Source: Gordonia sp. SL306 (GTDB taxonomy: Bacteria > Actinomycetota > Actinomycetes > Mycobacteriales > Mycobacteriaceae). Taken from it: a stretch of 64,000 nucleotides of DNA. Numbering within the stretch: position 1 is the stretch's first letter; each line of letters starts with the position of its first letter. Location: contig NZ_CP113063.1 in the NCBI RefSeq assembly GCF_026625785.1, positions 5,270,001 through 5,334,000 of the forward strand, read 5' to 3'. A program made the position numbers and the translations under genes. This document shows positions 18,049 to 26,678 of the stretch, one piece after another. The notes beneath the pieces are model-generated. The model was not told the DNA's origin and made no database searches. It saw nothing but the letters and a program-made list of their open reading frames with translations.

Positions 18049-19497
18049 ATGAGCAGCCCCACTCCGACCTCGGCGCGACCCCATGTGGTCATCGTCGGCT
18101 CCGGCTTCGGCGGACTCTTCGCGGCCCAACGTCTGGCGAAGTCCGATGTCGACGTCACCCTGATCGCCCGGACCACCCATCACCTGTTCCAGCCGATGCT
18201 CTACCAGGTGGCGACCGGGATCGTGTCAGAGGGCGAGATCGCCCCGGCGACACGTGTGATCCTGCGTAAGCAGAAGAACAGCAAGGTGTTGCTCGGCGAT
18301 GTCTTCGACATCAACCTCGAGGCGAAGACGGTGACCTCCCGGCTGCTGGAGCGGATCACGGTGACCCCGTTCGACAGCATCATCATCGCGGCAGGCGCCG
18401 ACCAGTCGTACTTCGGCAACGATCATTTCGCCGAGTACGCGCCGGGTATGAAGACGATCGATCACGCGCTCGAGTTGCGCGGCCGCATCCTGGGCGCATT
18501 CGAGCAGGCCGAGCTGTCCGACGATCCCGAAGAGCGGGCCCGCCTGCTCACCTTCGTCGTCGTCGGTGCAGGCCCTACCGGTGTGGAACTGGCCGGTCAG
18601 ATCTCCGAGATGAGTGACAAGACCCTGAAGGGCACCTTCCGCAACATCGATCCCACCGAGGCACGCGTGATCCTGCTCGACGCGGCGCCTGCCGTGCTAC
18701 CGCCGTTCGGCGAGAAGCTCGGCAAGAAGGCGGCCCGTCGGCTGGAAGGGATGGGCGTCGAGATCCAGCTCAACGCGATGGTCGTCGACGTCGACTACGA
18801 CGGTCTGGTCGTCAAGGACAAGGACGGCACCACGCGCCGGATCGAATCCCAGTGCAAGGTGTGGTCGGCCGGGGTGCAGGCGAGTCCGCTCGGCAAGCAG
18901 CTCGCCGAGCAGTCCGGGGTCGAACTCGACCGCGCGGGCCGGGTGAAGGTGCTGTCGGACCTCTCCATCCCCGGATTTCCGTACGTGTTCGTGGTCGGCG
19001 ACATGATGGCCGTCGACGGCGTACCCGGCGTCGCACAGGGCGCCATCCAGGGCGGACGATACGCGGCCGACGCCATCACGGCGGGCCTGCGTGGACAGAC
19101 CCAGGAACAACGCAAACCGTTCAGCTATTACGACAAAGGCTCGATGGCAACAGTGTCCCGCTTCAGCGCGGTCATGCAGGTGCCGATCCCGGGTACCAAG
19201 AAGATGTTCGAGACCGAGGGCTATTTCGCCTGGCTCGGCTGGCTCGCACTGCACCTCGTCTACCTGGTGGGCTTCCGCAACCGGCTCAACACCCTCATCA
19301 ACTGGTTCTTCGCATTCAGCACGCGGGGTCGGGCGCAGCTCGCGGTGACCGAACAACAGGTCTATGCGCGTACCGCGCTCGGCGCGTTGTCCGAGCTGGA
19401 GAAGAAGTCGATACCCGAGGTCGAAGCCGAGTCCGCGGATGTCGCCGCGGCCAAGGACAGCGGATCCCCCACCGATCCCAAGGCCGAGGCCAGCTGA
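18049..19497 (+). CDS. ndh: Type II NADH dehydrogenase
   Basis: A 482-residue non-proton-pumping NADH:menaquinone oxidoreductase. The FAD-binding VVIVGSGFGGLFAAQRLAK is at residues 13-31, the HHLFQPMLYQVATGIVSEGEIA quinone/flavin-contact segment follows, the NADH-binding VVVGAGPTGVELAGQI is near residue 170, and VFVVGDMMAVDGVPGVAQGAIQGG is the third FAD motif near 320. A hydrophobic C-terminal segment (LAWLALHLVYLVGF-like region) suits peripheral membrane attachment. AGGAGA precedes the ATG by about ten bases. It lies convergent with the urease operon, as M. tuberculosis ndh (Rv1854c) does beside ureD. Confidence 0.95.
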   Translation: MSSPTPTSARPHVVIVGSGFGGLFAAQRLAKSDVDVTLIARTTHHLFQPMLYQVATGIVSEGEIAPATRVILRKQKNSKVLLGDVFDINLEAKTVTSRLLERITVTPFDSIIIAAGADQSYFGNDHFAEYAPGMKTIDHALELRGRILGAFEQAELSDDPEERARLLTFVVVGAGPTGVELAGQISEMSDKTLKGTFRNIDPTEARVILLDAAPAVLPPFGEKLGKKAARRLEGMGVEIQLNAMVVDVDYDGLVVKDKDGTTRRIESQCKVWSAGVQASPLGKQLAEQSGVELDRAGRVKVLSDLSIPGFPYVFVVGDMMAVDGVPGVAQGAIQGGRYAADAITAGLRGQTQEQRKPFSYYDKGSMATVSRFSAVMQVPIPGTKKMFETEGYFAWLGWLALHLVYLVGFRNRLNTLINWFFAFSTRGRAQLAVTEQQVYARTALGALSELEKKSIPEVEAESADVAAAKDSGSPTDPKAEAS

Positions 19498-19503
19498 CCA
19501 CGG

Positions 19504-19538
19504 CGCTCCGATGGGCTGCTCAGAGGGCCATCGGAGCG
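19504..19538. terminator. Bidirectional hairpin between ndh and ureD
   Basis: Perfect 11-bp stem (CGCTCCGATGG / CCATCGGAGCG) with a 13-nt loop between two convergent genes; the right arm overlaps the last codons of ureD. No T-tract on either side. Confidence 0.6.
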
Positions 19539-20224
19539 AGGTCGAGGTCGTCGCACAAGGTCCGCGCCCGGGTCGTGGTCGGTGCCAGCGCGGTGGTGAG
19601 TGTCGCACCGTTCACGCCTGGCGGTCGCGCAAGTTCGAGCCGCGCCGCATAGGCATCCGACGACACCTCGGACGGGCGCGTATCCGGGTAGCGGACGACG
19701 CTGCTCGCGGCTCGATGACCGGTGCCGCCGAGCGACAGCCGATGTCGCAGGACCGGCCCGCCCCCGATGTCCACACGCAGCGATCCCTCCCAGCGCGCCC
19801 GGACGACGTGCTCGGGCAGCTCGGCGAGACGGCCGAGTTGTGCGTGCTCGGCGATGATCACGGTGGCGGCCGGCTGCGCGACGACACGGGTCGTCGTGCG
19901 GTGATGTGCGCCGCCTGCGACGACGATCGGTTCCGGATCGAGGTGCAGGCGGCCCCCGTCGGCGACCTCGATGGTCCATTCCGAACTCGAATCGACACGG
20001 TCGGCCGACGGCAGCGCGATGGTCGCCGCGACCGTTCGCAGGTGCAATACGGCACCGGCCTCGACGCTCACGCGGACCGCGATCGTGTCCCCACCGAGAG
20101 GCGTGGCCGCGGTGCTGATGAGGTGCGCCGACTCGGGTCCGGTCCGACGCAGCGCCAGACCACCGCTCGCCGCCACCCGGGGTGAGCGACCGCGTCGGGC
20201 CACGATCTCGATCTCGGTGTGCAC
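19520..20224 (-). CDS. ureD: Urease accessory protein UreD
   Basis: A 234-residue UreD/UreH, the scaffold that binds apo-urease and lets UreF and UreG deliver nickel. The sequence is beta-rich, with the family-like stretches GGDTIAVRVSVEAGAVLHLRTVAATIALPS and RLHLDPEPIVVAGGAHHRTTTRVV. It starts with GTG at 20224, only 6 nt after the ureG stop, and is the last gene of the ureA-B-C-F-G-D operon. It is shorter and more diverged than enterobacterial UreD but matches the mycobacterial form in length. The order ureABCFGD is that of M. tuberculosis. Confidence 0.9.
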   Translation of the reverse strand: MHTEIEIVARRGRSPRVAASGGLALRRTGPESAHLISTAATPLGGDTIAVRVSVEAGAVLHLRTVAATIALPSADRVDSSSEWTIEVADGGRLHLDPEPIVVAGGAHHRTTTRVVAQPAATVIIAEHAQLGRLAELPEHVVRARWEGSLRVDIGGGPVLRHRLSLGGTGHRAASSVVRYPDTRPSEVSSDAYAARLELARPPGVNGATLTTALAPTTTRARTLCDDLDLAPMAL

Positions 20225-20230
20225 CCGAGG

Positions 20231-20917
20231 TCAGCCGGCCACGACGATCTCGGCGAGTTGCCTGCGGACCCACGCCAGGACGTCGGTCGCGGCCGGATCG
20301 TCGGTGAGAGAGATCATCGCGGTCGGACGGCCCTCGCGAACCCGCTCGGCGTCGGTCCGCATGACCTCGAGATCCGCACGGACCTGCTCGGCCAGGTCGG
20401 TCTTGTTGATCACCAGCAGATCGGAGAAGGTGACGCCCGGACCGCCCTTGCGTGGGACCTTGTCGCCGCCGGCGACGTCGATCACGAAGATCTGTACGTC
20501 GATCAGTCCGGTGGAGAACGTGGCCGTCAGGTTGTCGCCGCCCGACTCGACCAGGATCAGGTCCAACGGCGGGTTTGCCTCGACGAGGTCGTCGATCGCG
20601 TCGAGGTTGGCGGTGATGTCGTCGCGGATCGCGGTGTGCGGGCATCCGCCGGTCTGCACCGCGGTGATCCGTTCGTCGGGCAAGACCGCGTTGCGCCGCA
20701 GGAAGTCCGCGTCCTCGGTGGTGTAGATGTCGTTCGTCAGGACGGCGACCGACAACTCGTCGCGCAGTTGCCGGCACAACGCGGCGACGAGGGCCGTCTT
20801 ACCCGAGCCGACCGGACCGCCCACTCCGATGCGGAGTGCCTCGCCGGGTTCGCGATGACGACGCGGGCGGGCGTGGTCGTGTCCGTGTGGTTCTCCGTCG
20901 ATCAGATGCGGCGGCAT
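20231..20917 (-). CDS. ureG: Urease accessory GTPase UreG
   Basis: A 228-residue SIMIBI GTPase that powers nickel insertion into urease. P-loop [17 protein letters not shown] (about residues 31-47), the nickel-binding CPH motif in [25 protein letters not shown] and the G4 motif [11 protein letters not shown] are all intact. The N-terminal extension of about 28 residues is His-rich (five His), which may store or bind nickel; no ureE is present. GAGAGGAAG precedes the ATG. It is followed directly by ureD, and separated by 91 bp from ureF. Confidence 0.96.
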   Translation of the reverse strand: MPPHLIDGEPHGHDHARPRRHREPGEALRIGVGGPVGSGKTALVAALCRQLRDELSVAVLTNDIYTTEDADFLRRNAVLPDERITAVQTGGCPHTAIRDDITANLDAIDDLVEANPPLDLILVESGGDNLTATFSTGLIDVQIFVIDVAGGDKVPRKGGPGVTFSDLLVINKTDLAEQVRADLEVMRTDAERVREGRPTAMISLTDDPAATDVLAWVRRQLAEIVVAG

Positions 20918-21008
20918 GACTTCCTCTCGGTGGTGGTCGGTCTCGGTGTCCGGGGTCTGGTCCGGATCTGGTGATCGGTGAAGGCGTCGCGACGTCCGGT
21001 TGGGGCCC

Positions 21009-21668
21009 TCACGACATGAACAGCGGCATGTCGCGCCGCTCGTGACGTTCGGCGAACACGTCGAGGATCGGGTCGGAGAGGTCGGCGAGTTCGATGGCCG
21101 CGGCCGCCGCGACCCGCTCGCATTCGGCGCCGAGATCGGCGATGATCACCGCCACATCGGCCGGGTCGAGCGCCAGGAGTCGCTGCCCGGCGGTCGCCGA
21201 GCCGCTCATCGTCGTATACGCGAGGATCAGCGCGGTGTGGAAGCCGGACAGGCGCGACACGCGGCCGATGGCGCCGCAGATCACCGGGAGATGGGTCTGC
21301 GGCACATGGGCGCTCCAGTCCTCCCCCGGCCACATGCGTCGTGCCAGCCGCAACATTCCCCTGCCCTGCGCCAACGAGGCGCGCCGCGCGGCACCCGACG
21401 GTGTCCGGGCGTCCGTCTCCTGCTCCGCCGCAACCACATCGAGCGTGCCATCGGTCACCGCGGCAGCGATCGAGGCGGCCACCAGCCCACTGGTCGTGAC
21501 ACGCAGGCGGAGGAACCGCGCGAGGCTCTCCGCATCGACGACGACCCGATCTGCAACGGCCTGCTCGACCCCACCGGAATGCACGTGACCGCCGACGGGC
21601 AACCGGGAATCGGCCAGCGTCAGCATCATCGCCAGCTGGGAACGGGATGCGGGTGACTCGGGTATCAC
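21009..21668 (-). CDS. ureF: Urease accessory protein UreF
   Basis: About 219 residues, all-helical UreF, which bridges UreD and UreG during nickel loading. Typical segments are [23 protein letters not shown] at the N-terminus (family 'SD-x-x-LP-x-G-x-x-x-HS-x-GLE') and [19 protein letters not shown]. The ORF is open into the end of ureC, so the start is uncertain: I choose the GTG at 21668, 14 nt downstream of the ureC stop, because a start inside ureC would add residues unlike the family. No strong Shine-Dalgarno is seen; translational coupling to ureC is likely. Confidence 0.88.
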   Translation of the reverse strand: MIPESPASRSQLAMMLTLADSRLPVGGHVHSGGVEQAVADRVVVDAESLARFLRLRVTTSGLVAASIAAAVTDGTLDVVAAEQETDARTPSGAARRASLAQGRGMLRLARRMWPGEDWSAHVPQTHLPVICGAIGRVSRLSGFHTALILAYTTMSGSATAGQRLLALDPADVAVIIADLGAECERVAAAAAIELADLSDPILDVFAERHERRDMPLFMS

Positions 21669-21682
21669 TTCGTCGTCGCCGT

Positions 21683-23404
21683 TCAGAACAGGAAATATCG
21701 CTGTGCCATGGGCAGTTCGGTGACCGGTTCGGAATCCCACACCTCGCCGTCGACCCGCACGGTGAACGTGTCCGGTTCCACTGTGATCTCCGGCATCGCC
21801 GAGTTGTTGGGCATGTCGGCCTTCCCGATGCGGCGGGTGTCTCGGACCGCGACGAGCCTGCGGTCGAGGCCCAGGGACTCCTCGATCCCGGCGTCGAGCC
21901 CGCCCTGCGCGACGAAGCTGACCGAGGTGGCCGCGGCGGTCTTGGGCGCCGCCCCGAACATCGGTCGCGGCAACACCGGCTGCGGGGTCGGGATGCTCGC
22001 GTTGGCGTCACCCATCGCCGCCCAGGCGATCGCACCGCCCTTGATCACGAGATCGGGACTCACGCCGAAGAACGCCGGATTCCAGAGGACCAGGTCGGCG
22101 AGCTTCCCGGTCTCCACTGATCCGAGCTCGTCGTCGAAACCGTGCGCGATCGCCGGGCAGATCGTGTACTTCGCGATGTACCGCCGAACCCGATTGTTGT
22201 CCGCCGCACCGTCTCCCGGCAACGATCCGCGTTTCGACTTGAGCACGTGGGCGGTCTGCCAGGTGCGGAGCACCACCTCGCCGATACGCCCCATCGCCTG
22301 GGAATCCGATCCGATCATCGAGATCGCCCCGAGGTCGTGGAGCAGGTCCTCGGCGGCGATCGTCGACGGCCGGATCCGGCTCTCGGCGAACGCGAGATCC
22401 TCGGGGACCGTTGGATTGAGGTGATGGCAGACCATCAACATGTCGAGATGCTCGTCGAGGGTGTTGACGGTGTGGGGTCGGGTCGGATTGGTCGAACTCG
22501 GCAACACGTTCGGATACGCTGCGACGGTGATGATGTCGGGTGCGTGACCGCCACCCGCGCCCTCGGTGTGATAGGCGTGGATGCTGCGCCCGGCGATCGC
22601 ACCGATCGTCTGTTCGACGAATCCCGCCTCGTTGAGCGTGTCCGAATGCAGCGCCACCTGCACGCCGGTGTCGTCGGCCACCCGCAGACAGGCGTCGATC
22701 GCGGCGGGGGTGCTCCCCCAGTCCTCGTGGAGCTTGAAACCGGAGGCACCCGCACGGATCTGCTCGTGCATGGCATCGGCACTGACGGTGTTGCCCTTGC
22801 CCAGCAGGGCGATGTTCATCGGCCAGTGGTCGGTGGCCGCGAGGATCGACTTCAGATGCCACGCACCCGGTGTCACCGTGGTGGCCTTGCTGCCCTCGGC
22901 CGGACCGGTGCCGCCGCCGATCAGGGTCGTGATGCCGTTGCCCAGTGCCTCGTCCATGATCTGCGGACAGATGAAGTGGACATGGCAGTCGATCCCGCCC
23001 GCTGTCAGGATCTTCCCGTTGCCCGCGATGATCTCGGTGGACGGCCCGATCACGAGGTCCGGGTGGACCCCGTCCATCGTGTCGGGGTTGCCCGCCTTTC
23101 CCATCGCGGTGATCCGGCCATCGCGAATACCCAGGTCGGCCTTGATGATCCCCCAATGGTCGACGATCACGACGCCGGTGATCACGGTGTCCGGTGCGCC
23201 CTGCGCGCGGGTGGCCCGGCTCTGGCCCATCGACTCCCGGATCACCTTGCCGCCGCCGAAGACGGCCTCGTCGCCTGCCCGTCCCGGCCCACCGGACCGG
23301 TCCTCGGTGATCTCGATGATCAGGTCGGTGTCCGCCAACCGGATGCGGTCGCCCGCGGTGGGCCCGAACAGTTGTGCGTAACGGTCTCGGCCGAGCGTCG
23401 CCAT
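21683..23404 (-). CDS. ureC: Urease subunit alpha
   Basis: The 573-residue catalytic subunit that hydrolyses urea to ammonia and carbamate. [12 protein letters not shown] gives the first two nickel-ligand His; [15 protein letters not shown] (Lys near residue 222) holds the carbamylated lysine that bridges the two nickel ions; the HSDTLNE segment and [14 protein letters not shown] supply further ligands; [13 protein letters not shown] contains the mobile-flap Cys and catalytic His. All active-site residues I can check are present. Its ATG overlaps the ureB stop by one base (TGATG). Cytoplasmic; part of the (UreABC)3-type complex. Confidence 0.98.
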   Translation of the reverse strand: MATLGRDRYAQLFGPTAGDRIRLADTDLIIEITEDRSGGPGRAGDEAVFGGGKVIRESMGQSRATRAQGAPDTVITGVVIVDHWGIIKADLGIRDGRITAMGKAGNPDTMDGVHPDLVIGPSTEIIAGNGKILTAGGIDCHVHFICPQIMDEALGNGITTLIGGGTGPAEGSKATTVTPGAWHLKSILAATDHWPMNIALLGKGNTVSADAMHEQIRAGASGFKLHEDWGSTPAAIDACLRVADDTGVQVALHSDTLNEAGFVEQTIGAIAGRSIHAYHTEGAGGGHAPDIITVAAYPNVLPSSTNPTRPHTVNTLDEHLDMLMVCHHLNPTVPEDLAFAESRIRPSTIAAEDLLHDLGAISMIGSDSQAMGRIGEVVLRTWQTAHVLKSKRGSLPGDGAADNNRVRRYIAKYTICPAIAHGFDDELGSVETGKLADLVLWNPAFFGVSPDLVIKGGAIAWAAMGDANASIPTPQPVLPRPMFGAAPKTAAATSVSFVAQGGLDAGIEESLGLDRRLVAVRDTRRIGKADMPNNSAMPEITVEPDTFTVRVDGEVWDSEPVTELPMAQRYFLF

Positions 23405-23772
23405 CAGTCGTTTCCCTCGTGACGTTCGTCGGCATTCTCCTGCGGCCCCAGCGGTCCGGGTGCGTCCAGCGAGATGCCGTAGACCTCGCGGGAACCGCCG
23501 AGTGGCACCAGTGAGACGGTCATCTCGATCCCCGGTTCGAACCGCACGGCGGTGCCGGCGGGGATGTCGAGGCGGCGCCCCCGGGCGGCGGCGCGGTCGA
23601 AGTCGAGCGCCGGGTTGGCCTGCGGAAAGTGCACGTGACTCCCGACCTGTACGGGCCGGTCGCCGGAGTTGACGACGGCGAGTGTCGCGACGTCGGCACC
23701 TTCGTTCAGTTCGATGGTGCCGTTCGCGGTGATCACCTCGCCGGGCACAACGGATGACTGCGTCTGCGACAT
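23404..23772 (-). CDS. ureB: Urease subunit beta
   Basis: A 122-residue beta subunit. It begins with the expected [18 protein letters not shown] and continues with [25 protein letters not shown] and [17 protein letters not shown], all classical UreB segments. It has no catalytic residues but is structural in the urease trimer. AGAGGA lies before the ATG. The C-terminus carries a short acidic tail ([12 protein letters not shown]). It is separated from ureA by 18 bp and overlaps ureC by one base. Confidence 0.97.
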   Translation of the reverse strand: MSQTQSSVVPGEVITANGTIELNEGADVATLAVVNSGDRPVQVGSHVHFPQANPALDFDRAAARGRRLDIPAGTAVRFEPGIEMTVSLVPLGGSREVYGISLDAPGPLGPQENADERHEGND

Positions 23773-23790
23773 CGTGGTCCTCTCGCGCCG

Positions 23791-24093
23791 CTAATCGATG
23801 GGGTCGTGCACGGTGACCAACTTGGTCCCGTCCGGAAACGTGGCCTCGACCTGCACGTCGTGGAGCATCTCGGGGATGCCGTCCATCACGTCCGCGCGTG
23901 CTAGGACCTCCCGGCCCGACGACATCAGCTCGGCGACCGAGCGCCCATCGCGGGCACCCTCGAGGACGTGGTCGGTGATGATCGCCACCGCTTCGGGATG
24001 ATTGAGCTTCAATCCACGGCCCTGCCGTCGACGTGCCAGCTCGGCGGCATACGAGATGAGCAACCGCTCCTGCTCATGGGGCGACAGACGCAA
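23791..24093 (-). CDS. ureA: Urease subunit gamma
   Basis: The 100-residue gamma subunit, first gene of the urease operon. [21 protein letters not shown] and [27 protein letters not shown] are the family signatures. The start is a TTG at 24093, giving the canonical M-R-L-(S/T)-P-H-E N-terminus, with AGGAGAGG 4-11 bases upstream; an open frame continues further but is Arg- and Cys-rich and unlike UreA. A 6-bp inverted repeat lies 37-53 bp upstream of the start. Confidence 0.96.
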   Translation of the reverse strand: MRLSPHEQERLLISYAAELARRRQGRGLKLNHPEAVAIITDHVLEGARDGRSVAELMSSGREVLARADVMDGIPEMLHDVQVEATFPDGTKLVTVHDPID

Positions 24094-24129
24094 CGGACCT
24101 CTCCTGGCGAGACGAATACAGCCGGGACA

Positions 24130-24146
24130 GCGCACAGTTCGTGCGC
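24130..24146. repeat. Inverted repeat upstream of ureA
   Basis: Perfect 6-bp arms GCGCAC and GTGCGC with a 5-nt centre, 37-53 bp upstream of the TTG of ureA in the 121-bp spacer to the DUF6986 gene. It could be an operator or a weak hairpin; no match to a GlnR or NikR consensus was recognised. Confidence 0.3.
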
Positions 24147-24214
24147 CGGCGCCCGGGTAGATGACATCCTGCCACGCCGCGGATCGCGCGGCGCGGCGAG
24201 AGACGATCGCCTCG

Positions 24215-25459
24215 TCAGGACGGCAGCGCGCCACCACCCGCGCGCAGGGCGGCCAACCGTTGCGCCGTACACGACGGCGCGATCTCGGTGACCTCGTCGG
24301 CGGTGAACGCCCCGGCCGCCGCGCCGCGGTACAGGACCGACGCCAACGACAGAGCCGTCGCGGGTTCGTCGACCACCTCGCCGGACCGACGGTCGAAATA
24401 CGAGTCCAGGCGCCGGGCGGCGGTGGGCATCGCGGACCGGAAGAAGCCGATCACCGCCAGCCAACGGGTGACGAGGTGCCCCGGATGCATGTCCCACCCC
24501 TGATAGAACCCGCGTTCCACCGACCGCAACACCAGAGCATGGTGGCGTCGCAGCGCCGATTGGATCTGGTCGGGGGTGCCCACCGGGATCACCTGGGTCG
24601 AGCCGTCGCTGATCCACACGCCGGTCTGCGCGGCGGCGGCCTGCATCACCGCCTTGGCGTGGTCGGCGACCGGATGTGCCAGCGATTGCTGCGCCGAGAC
24701 GATGCCGCACGCGGCGCTGTAGTCGTAGGTCCCGTAGTGGAGCCCGGTGAGCCGGGGCATCCCCCGGTGAATCGCCTGGGCCAGGGTTGCGCGACCGTCG
24801 GGTCCGAGCACCGCCTGGGGGATCTCGATCTGCAGCTCGAATCGCAGCGCCCCCTCGGCGAGACCGTGAGCGCGCTCGAATGCCTTGCACAGCACGTTGA
24901 CCGCGTCGACCTGCCGAACGTCGCGCAGCTTGGGGACCGTGAAGACGAATCCGTCCGGGACGCCCCCCGCACCGTCCAGAACGAGTTCCAGAGTGCGCAG
25001 TCCGCGGCCGCGTTCACGATCACCGAGCCCCTTCGCGCGGATACCCGCACTGCGCGGGGCATGCGGTCTCATCTGCGTCCATCCGGCGAGGGTCTCACCG
25101 GCGCGTCGTGCATCCGCGTCCTCGACCGCGTCGTCTCGCCACCCGTAGCCGTCCTCGAGGTCGATCCGGAGGTCCTCGACGGGGTTGTCCTGCAGACGTT
25201 TTCGTGCGAGGTCGGCGACCACCACGTCACCGGAGGCCAAGTCGATCACGATGTCGCGGGCGGCCTCGGCGATCTCGCCTGCCCGCTCACCCCACGACGC
25301 CGGGGTGTCGAGGTCGGCATCGGCAGCGCTCACGTAGACGGTGTGCGCCGGTTGCGCCGTCGGAAGATCACCGGGATATCGAGCGGCGAGGTCGTCGTCG
25401 ACCGGGCGCAGGATCTCCTCGAGACGGGCCCGTACCTCTGCCGGCAGTCCTCGGGTCAT
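24215..25459 (-). CDS. DUF6986 family protein (HpcH/HpaI aldolase-like TIM barrel)
   Basis: A 414-residue protein resembling the citrate lyase beta/HpcH-HpaI superfamily. [17 protein letters not shown] (near residue 95) and [18 protein letters not shown] (near 210) correspond to metal- and substrate-binding Asp/Glu segments; [15 protein letters not shown] and [16 protein letters not shown] follow. Such proteins are annotated aldolase or DUF6986 and, as far as I recall, tend to be found near purine/allantoin degradation genes, which end in glyoxylate and urea. Its place directly upstream of the urease genes, on the same strand, fits a ureide role, but the reaction is unknown. Its ATG overlaps the stop of the preceding thioesterase gene (ATGA). 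Confidence 0.8.
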   Translation of the reverse strand: MTRGLPAEVRARLEEILRPVDDDLAARYPGDLPTAQPAHTVYVSAADADLDTPASWGERAGEIAEAARDIVIDLASGDVVVADLARKRLQDNPVEDLRIDLEDGYGWRDDAVEDADARRAGETLAGWTQMRPHAPRSAGIRAKGLGDRERGRGLRTLELVLDGAGGVPDGFVFTVPKLRDVRQVDAVNVLCKAFERAHGLAEGALRFELQIEIPQAVLGPDGRATLAQAIHRGMPRLTGLHYGTYDYSAACGIVSAQQSLAHPVADHAKAVMQAAAAQTGVWISDGSTQVIPVGTPDQIQSALRRHHALVLRSVERGFYQGWDMHPGHLVTRWLAVIGFFRSAMPTAARRLDSYFDRRSGEVVDEPATALSLASVLYRGAAAGAFTADEVTEIAPSCTAQRLAALRAGGGALPS

Positions 25460-25935
25460 GCGCCCGCCGGGATTGCCGGGACCTCGACCCCCTCCGGGAG
25501 TTCGATGTTCTGCAGCCGTACCTGCGAGGCCGCGACGAGACGACCCTGATCGTCGGTCATGGTGACCCGCCAGAGCTGCTGGCGACGTCCACGGTGGATC
25601 GGCGACGACTCGACGCTGATCGTCCCGGCGCTGACCGACTTGATGAAGTCGGTGTTGTTGTTCACTCCCACAGCGGTGCCACCGATACCGGTGGCCTGCA
25701 GCCAGGTGAAGGCGCTGACGCTCGCGACGCTCTCGGCCACGGCGCAGTAGACGCCACCATGCACGATCCCGAACGGTTGGTGATGCTTGTCGTCGAGCTC
25801 CAGAACCGCGACCACGCGATCCCGACCGACCTCCTGTAGCCGAAGGCCCAGAGAGGTGTCGAAACCGCGGCCGAAGGTGTCCTTGATCGATTGTTCGTCG
25901 TCAACGCTCATACCCAAGAGATTGGCACGAGACAT
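25456..25935 (-). CDS. PaaI family hotdog thioesterase (Rv1847-like)
   Basis: A 159-residue thioesterase with the hotdog HGG signature in PFGIVHGGVYCAVAESVASVSA (near residues 58-79) and GVNNNTDFIKSVSAGTISVESSPIHRGRRQQLWRV, which is the usual second half. It should hydrolyse acyl- or aryl-CoA esters. A start at 25935 is given; MSVDDEQSI at 25911 is equally possible. In M. tuberculosis the homologous Rv1847 likewise lies between blaI and ureA. Here the DUF6986 gene is inserted between it and ureA, with a 4-nt overlap. A probable iron-regulated sRNA gene lies immediately upstream on the same strand, and read-through from it could reach this gene. Confidence 0.85.
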   Translation of the reverse strand: MSRANLLGMSVDDEQSIKDTFGRGFDTSLGLRLQEVGRDRVVAVLELDDKHHQPFGIVHGGVYCAVAESVASVSAFTWLQATGIGGTAVGVNNNTDFIKSVSAGTISVESSPIHRGRRQQLWRVTMTDDQGRLVAASQVRLQNIELPEGVEVPAIPAGA

Positions 25936-26016
25936 CGGTGCCTGCGCGGGAAGGTCCCGGACGGGAACCCGCCCGTAGGACTCGTCGAACAGCTCACGAA
26001 CCGACCCCGGAGGAAC

Positions 26017-26107
26017 CGATAGGCCCCACGCTGCGTTACAGCGTGGGGCCTATCGCGGCGTGGACCGGGGGTCTCTGCAGCCCTCAGGACACTCACTCGG
26101 TCCGCGT
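26017..26107 (-). ncRNA. mrsI: Probable MrsI-like iron-regulated small RNA
   Basis: About 91 nt, transcribed leftward from a strong promoter that carries an IdeR-like box. The predicted 5' half folds with a 6-bp closing stem (GGACCG at 26103-26098 with CGGTCC at 26067-26062) around a loop region of about 30 nt; the 3' end is a perfect 17-bp hairpin (26017-26033 with 26039-26055) with a 5-nt loop, a strong terminator although it lacks a U-tract. It lies between the blaI orthologue and the Rv1847-like gene on the strand of the latter. This is where I recall the M. tuberculosis iron-sparing sRNA MrsI (ncRv11846) to be encoded. Start site and identity are inferred; no ORF of note lies within. Confidence 0.75.
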
Positions 26108-26114
26108 GAGACCA

Positions 26115-26144
26115 AATGTAGGATAGCCTTACCAATATTGTCAA
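26115..26144 (-). promoter_or_regulatory. Sigma70-type promoter with IdeR-like iron box
   Basis: Read leftward: -35 TTGACA (26144-26139), 18-bp spacer, -10 TACATT (26120-26115). The 19-bp stretch 26118-26136 matches 13 of 19 positions of the DtxR/IdeR consensus TTAGGTTAGGCTAACCTAA, including AGG, TAG, CT and ACC blocks, and is nearly palindromic. Lying between -35 and -10, it would let iron-loaded IdeR block RNA polymerase, so the downstream RNA should be made when iron is scarce. Confidence 0.75.
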
Positions 26145-26225
26145 GGGGTCGTGCAAAACGAATGTGACCAGGCATGGAAACACGGGTGACGTCCCATGTG
26201 GGCGGACAGGAGAACCGGAAGTAAA

Positions 26226-26624
26226 ATGAGAAGAATGAACGGACTGGGCGACCTCGAGCGCGCCGTCATGGACACCCTGTGGGCGAGCCCGACCCCCCAG
26301 ACGGTGCGGCAGGTGCACGAGTCACTCTCCCGCGATCGTTCGCTGGCGTACACCACGGTGATGACGGTGCTCCAGCGTCTGGCCAAGAAGAATCTCGTCA
26401 CGCAGATCCGCGACGATCGTGCGCACAAGTACCAGCCGACGCATCCGCGGGAGGATCTGGTGGCAAGCCTCATGGTCGACGCGTTGTCGGAGGCCGAAGC
26501 GCCCGGATCGCGCCATGCCGCTCTGGTCTCCTTCGTCGGCCGGGTCGGTGCCGACGAGGCCGCCGCCCTGCGACATGCACTCGATGAACTCGAAGCCGTC
26601 CGGGGAACCGGGGAAACAGGATAG
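26226..26624 (+). CDS. blaI: BlaI/MecI-type transcriptional repressor
   Basis: A 132-residue winged-helix repressor. LGDLERAVMDTLWASPTPQTVRQVHESLSRDRSLAYTTVMTVLQRLAKKNLV matches mycobacterial BlaI (Rv1846c) very closely through the DNA-binding domain; the C-terminal half holds the dimerisation helices. In M. tuberculosis BlaI controls blaC, the neighbouring M56 gene and others, being released by beta-lactam-induced signalling. The start at 26226 aligns with the mycobacterial N-terminus and has GGAAG just before it. The M56 sensor-protease gene follows 54 bp downstream, so the pair forms the usual regulatory operon. Confidence 0.93.
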   Translation: MRRMNGLGDLERAVMDTLWASPTPQTVRQVHESLSRDRSLAYTTVMTVLQRLAKKNLVTQIRDDRAHKYQPTHPREDLVASLMVDALSEAEAPGSRHAALVSFVGRVGADEAAALRHALDELEAVRGTGETG

Positions 26625-26678
26625 ATTCGGCCCAGACGCCAGCAGCGACTCCACACAGCCCACGCAAGGACCGTTCCG

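Noticed and set aside
21669-21740. Longer UreF start inside ureC
   Set aside because: The additional residues do not resemble UreF, and the GTG just after the ureC stop fits the operon layout.
26120-26125. TATCCT as the -10 of the iron-regulated promoter
   Set aside because: It would leave only 13 bp to TTGACA; TACATT with 18 bp is the better pair.
26118-26136. IdeR-like box as a direct control site for blaI
   Set aside because: The clear promoter around the box faces left, away from blaI; a rightward -10/-35 pair was not found.
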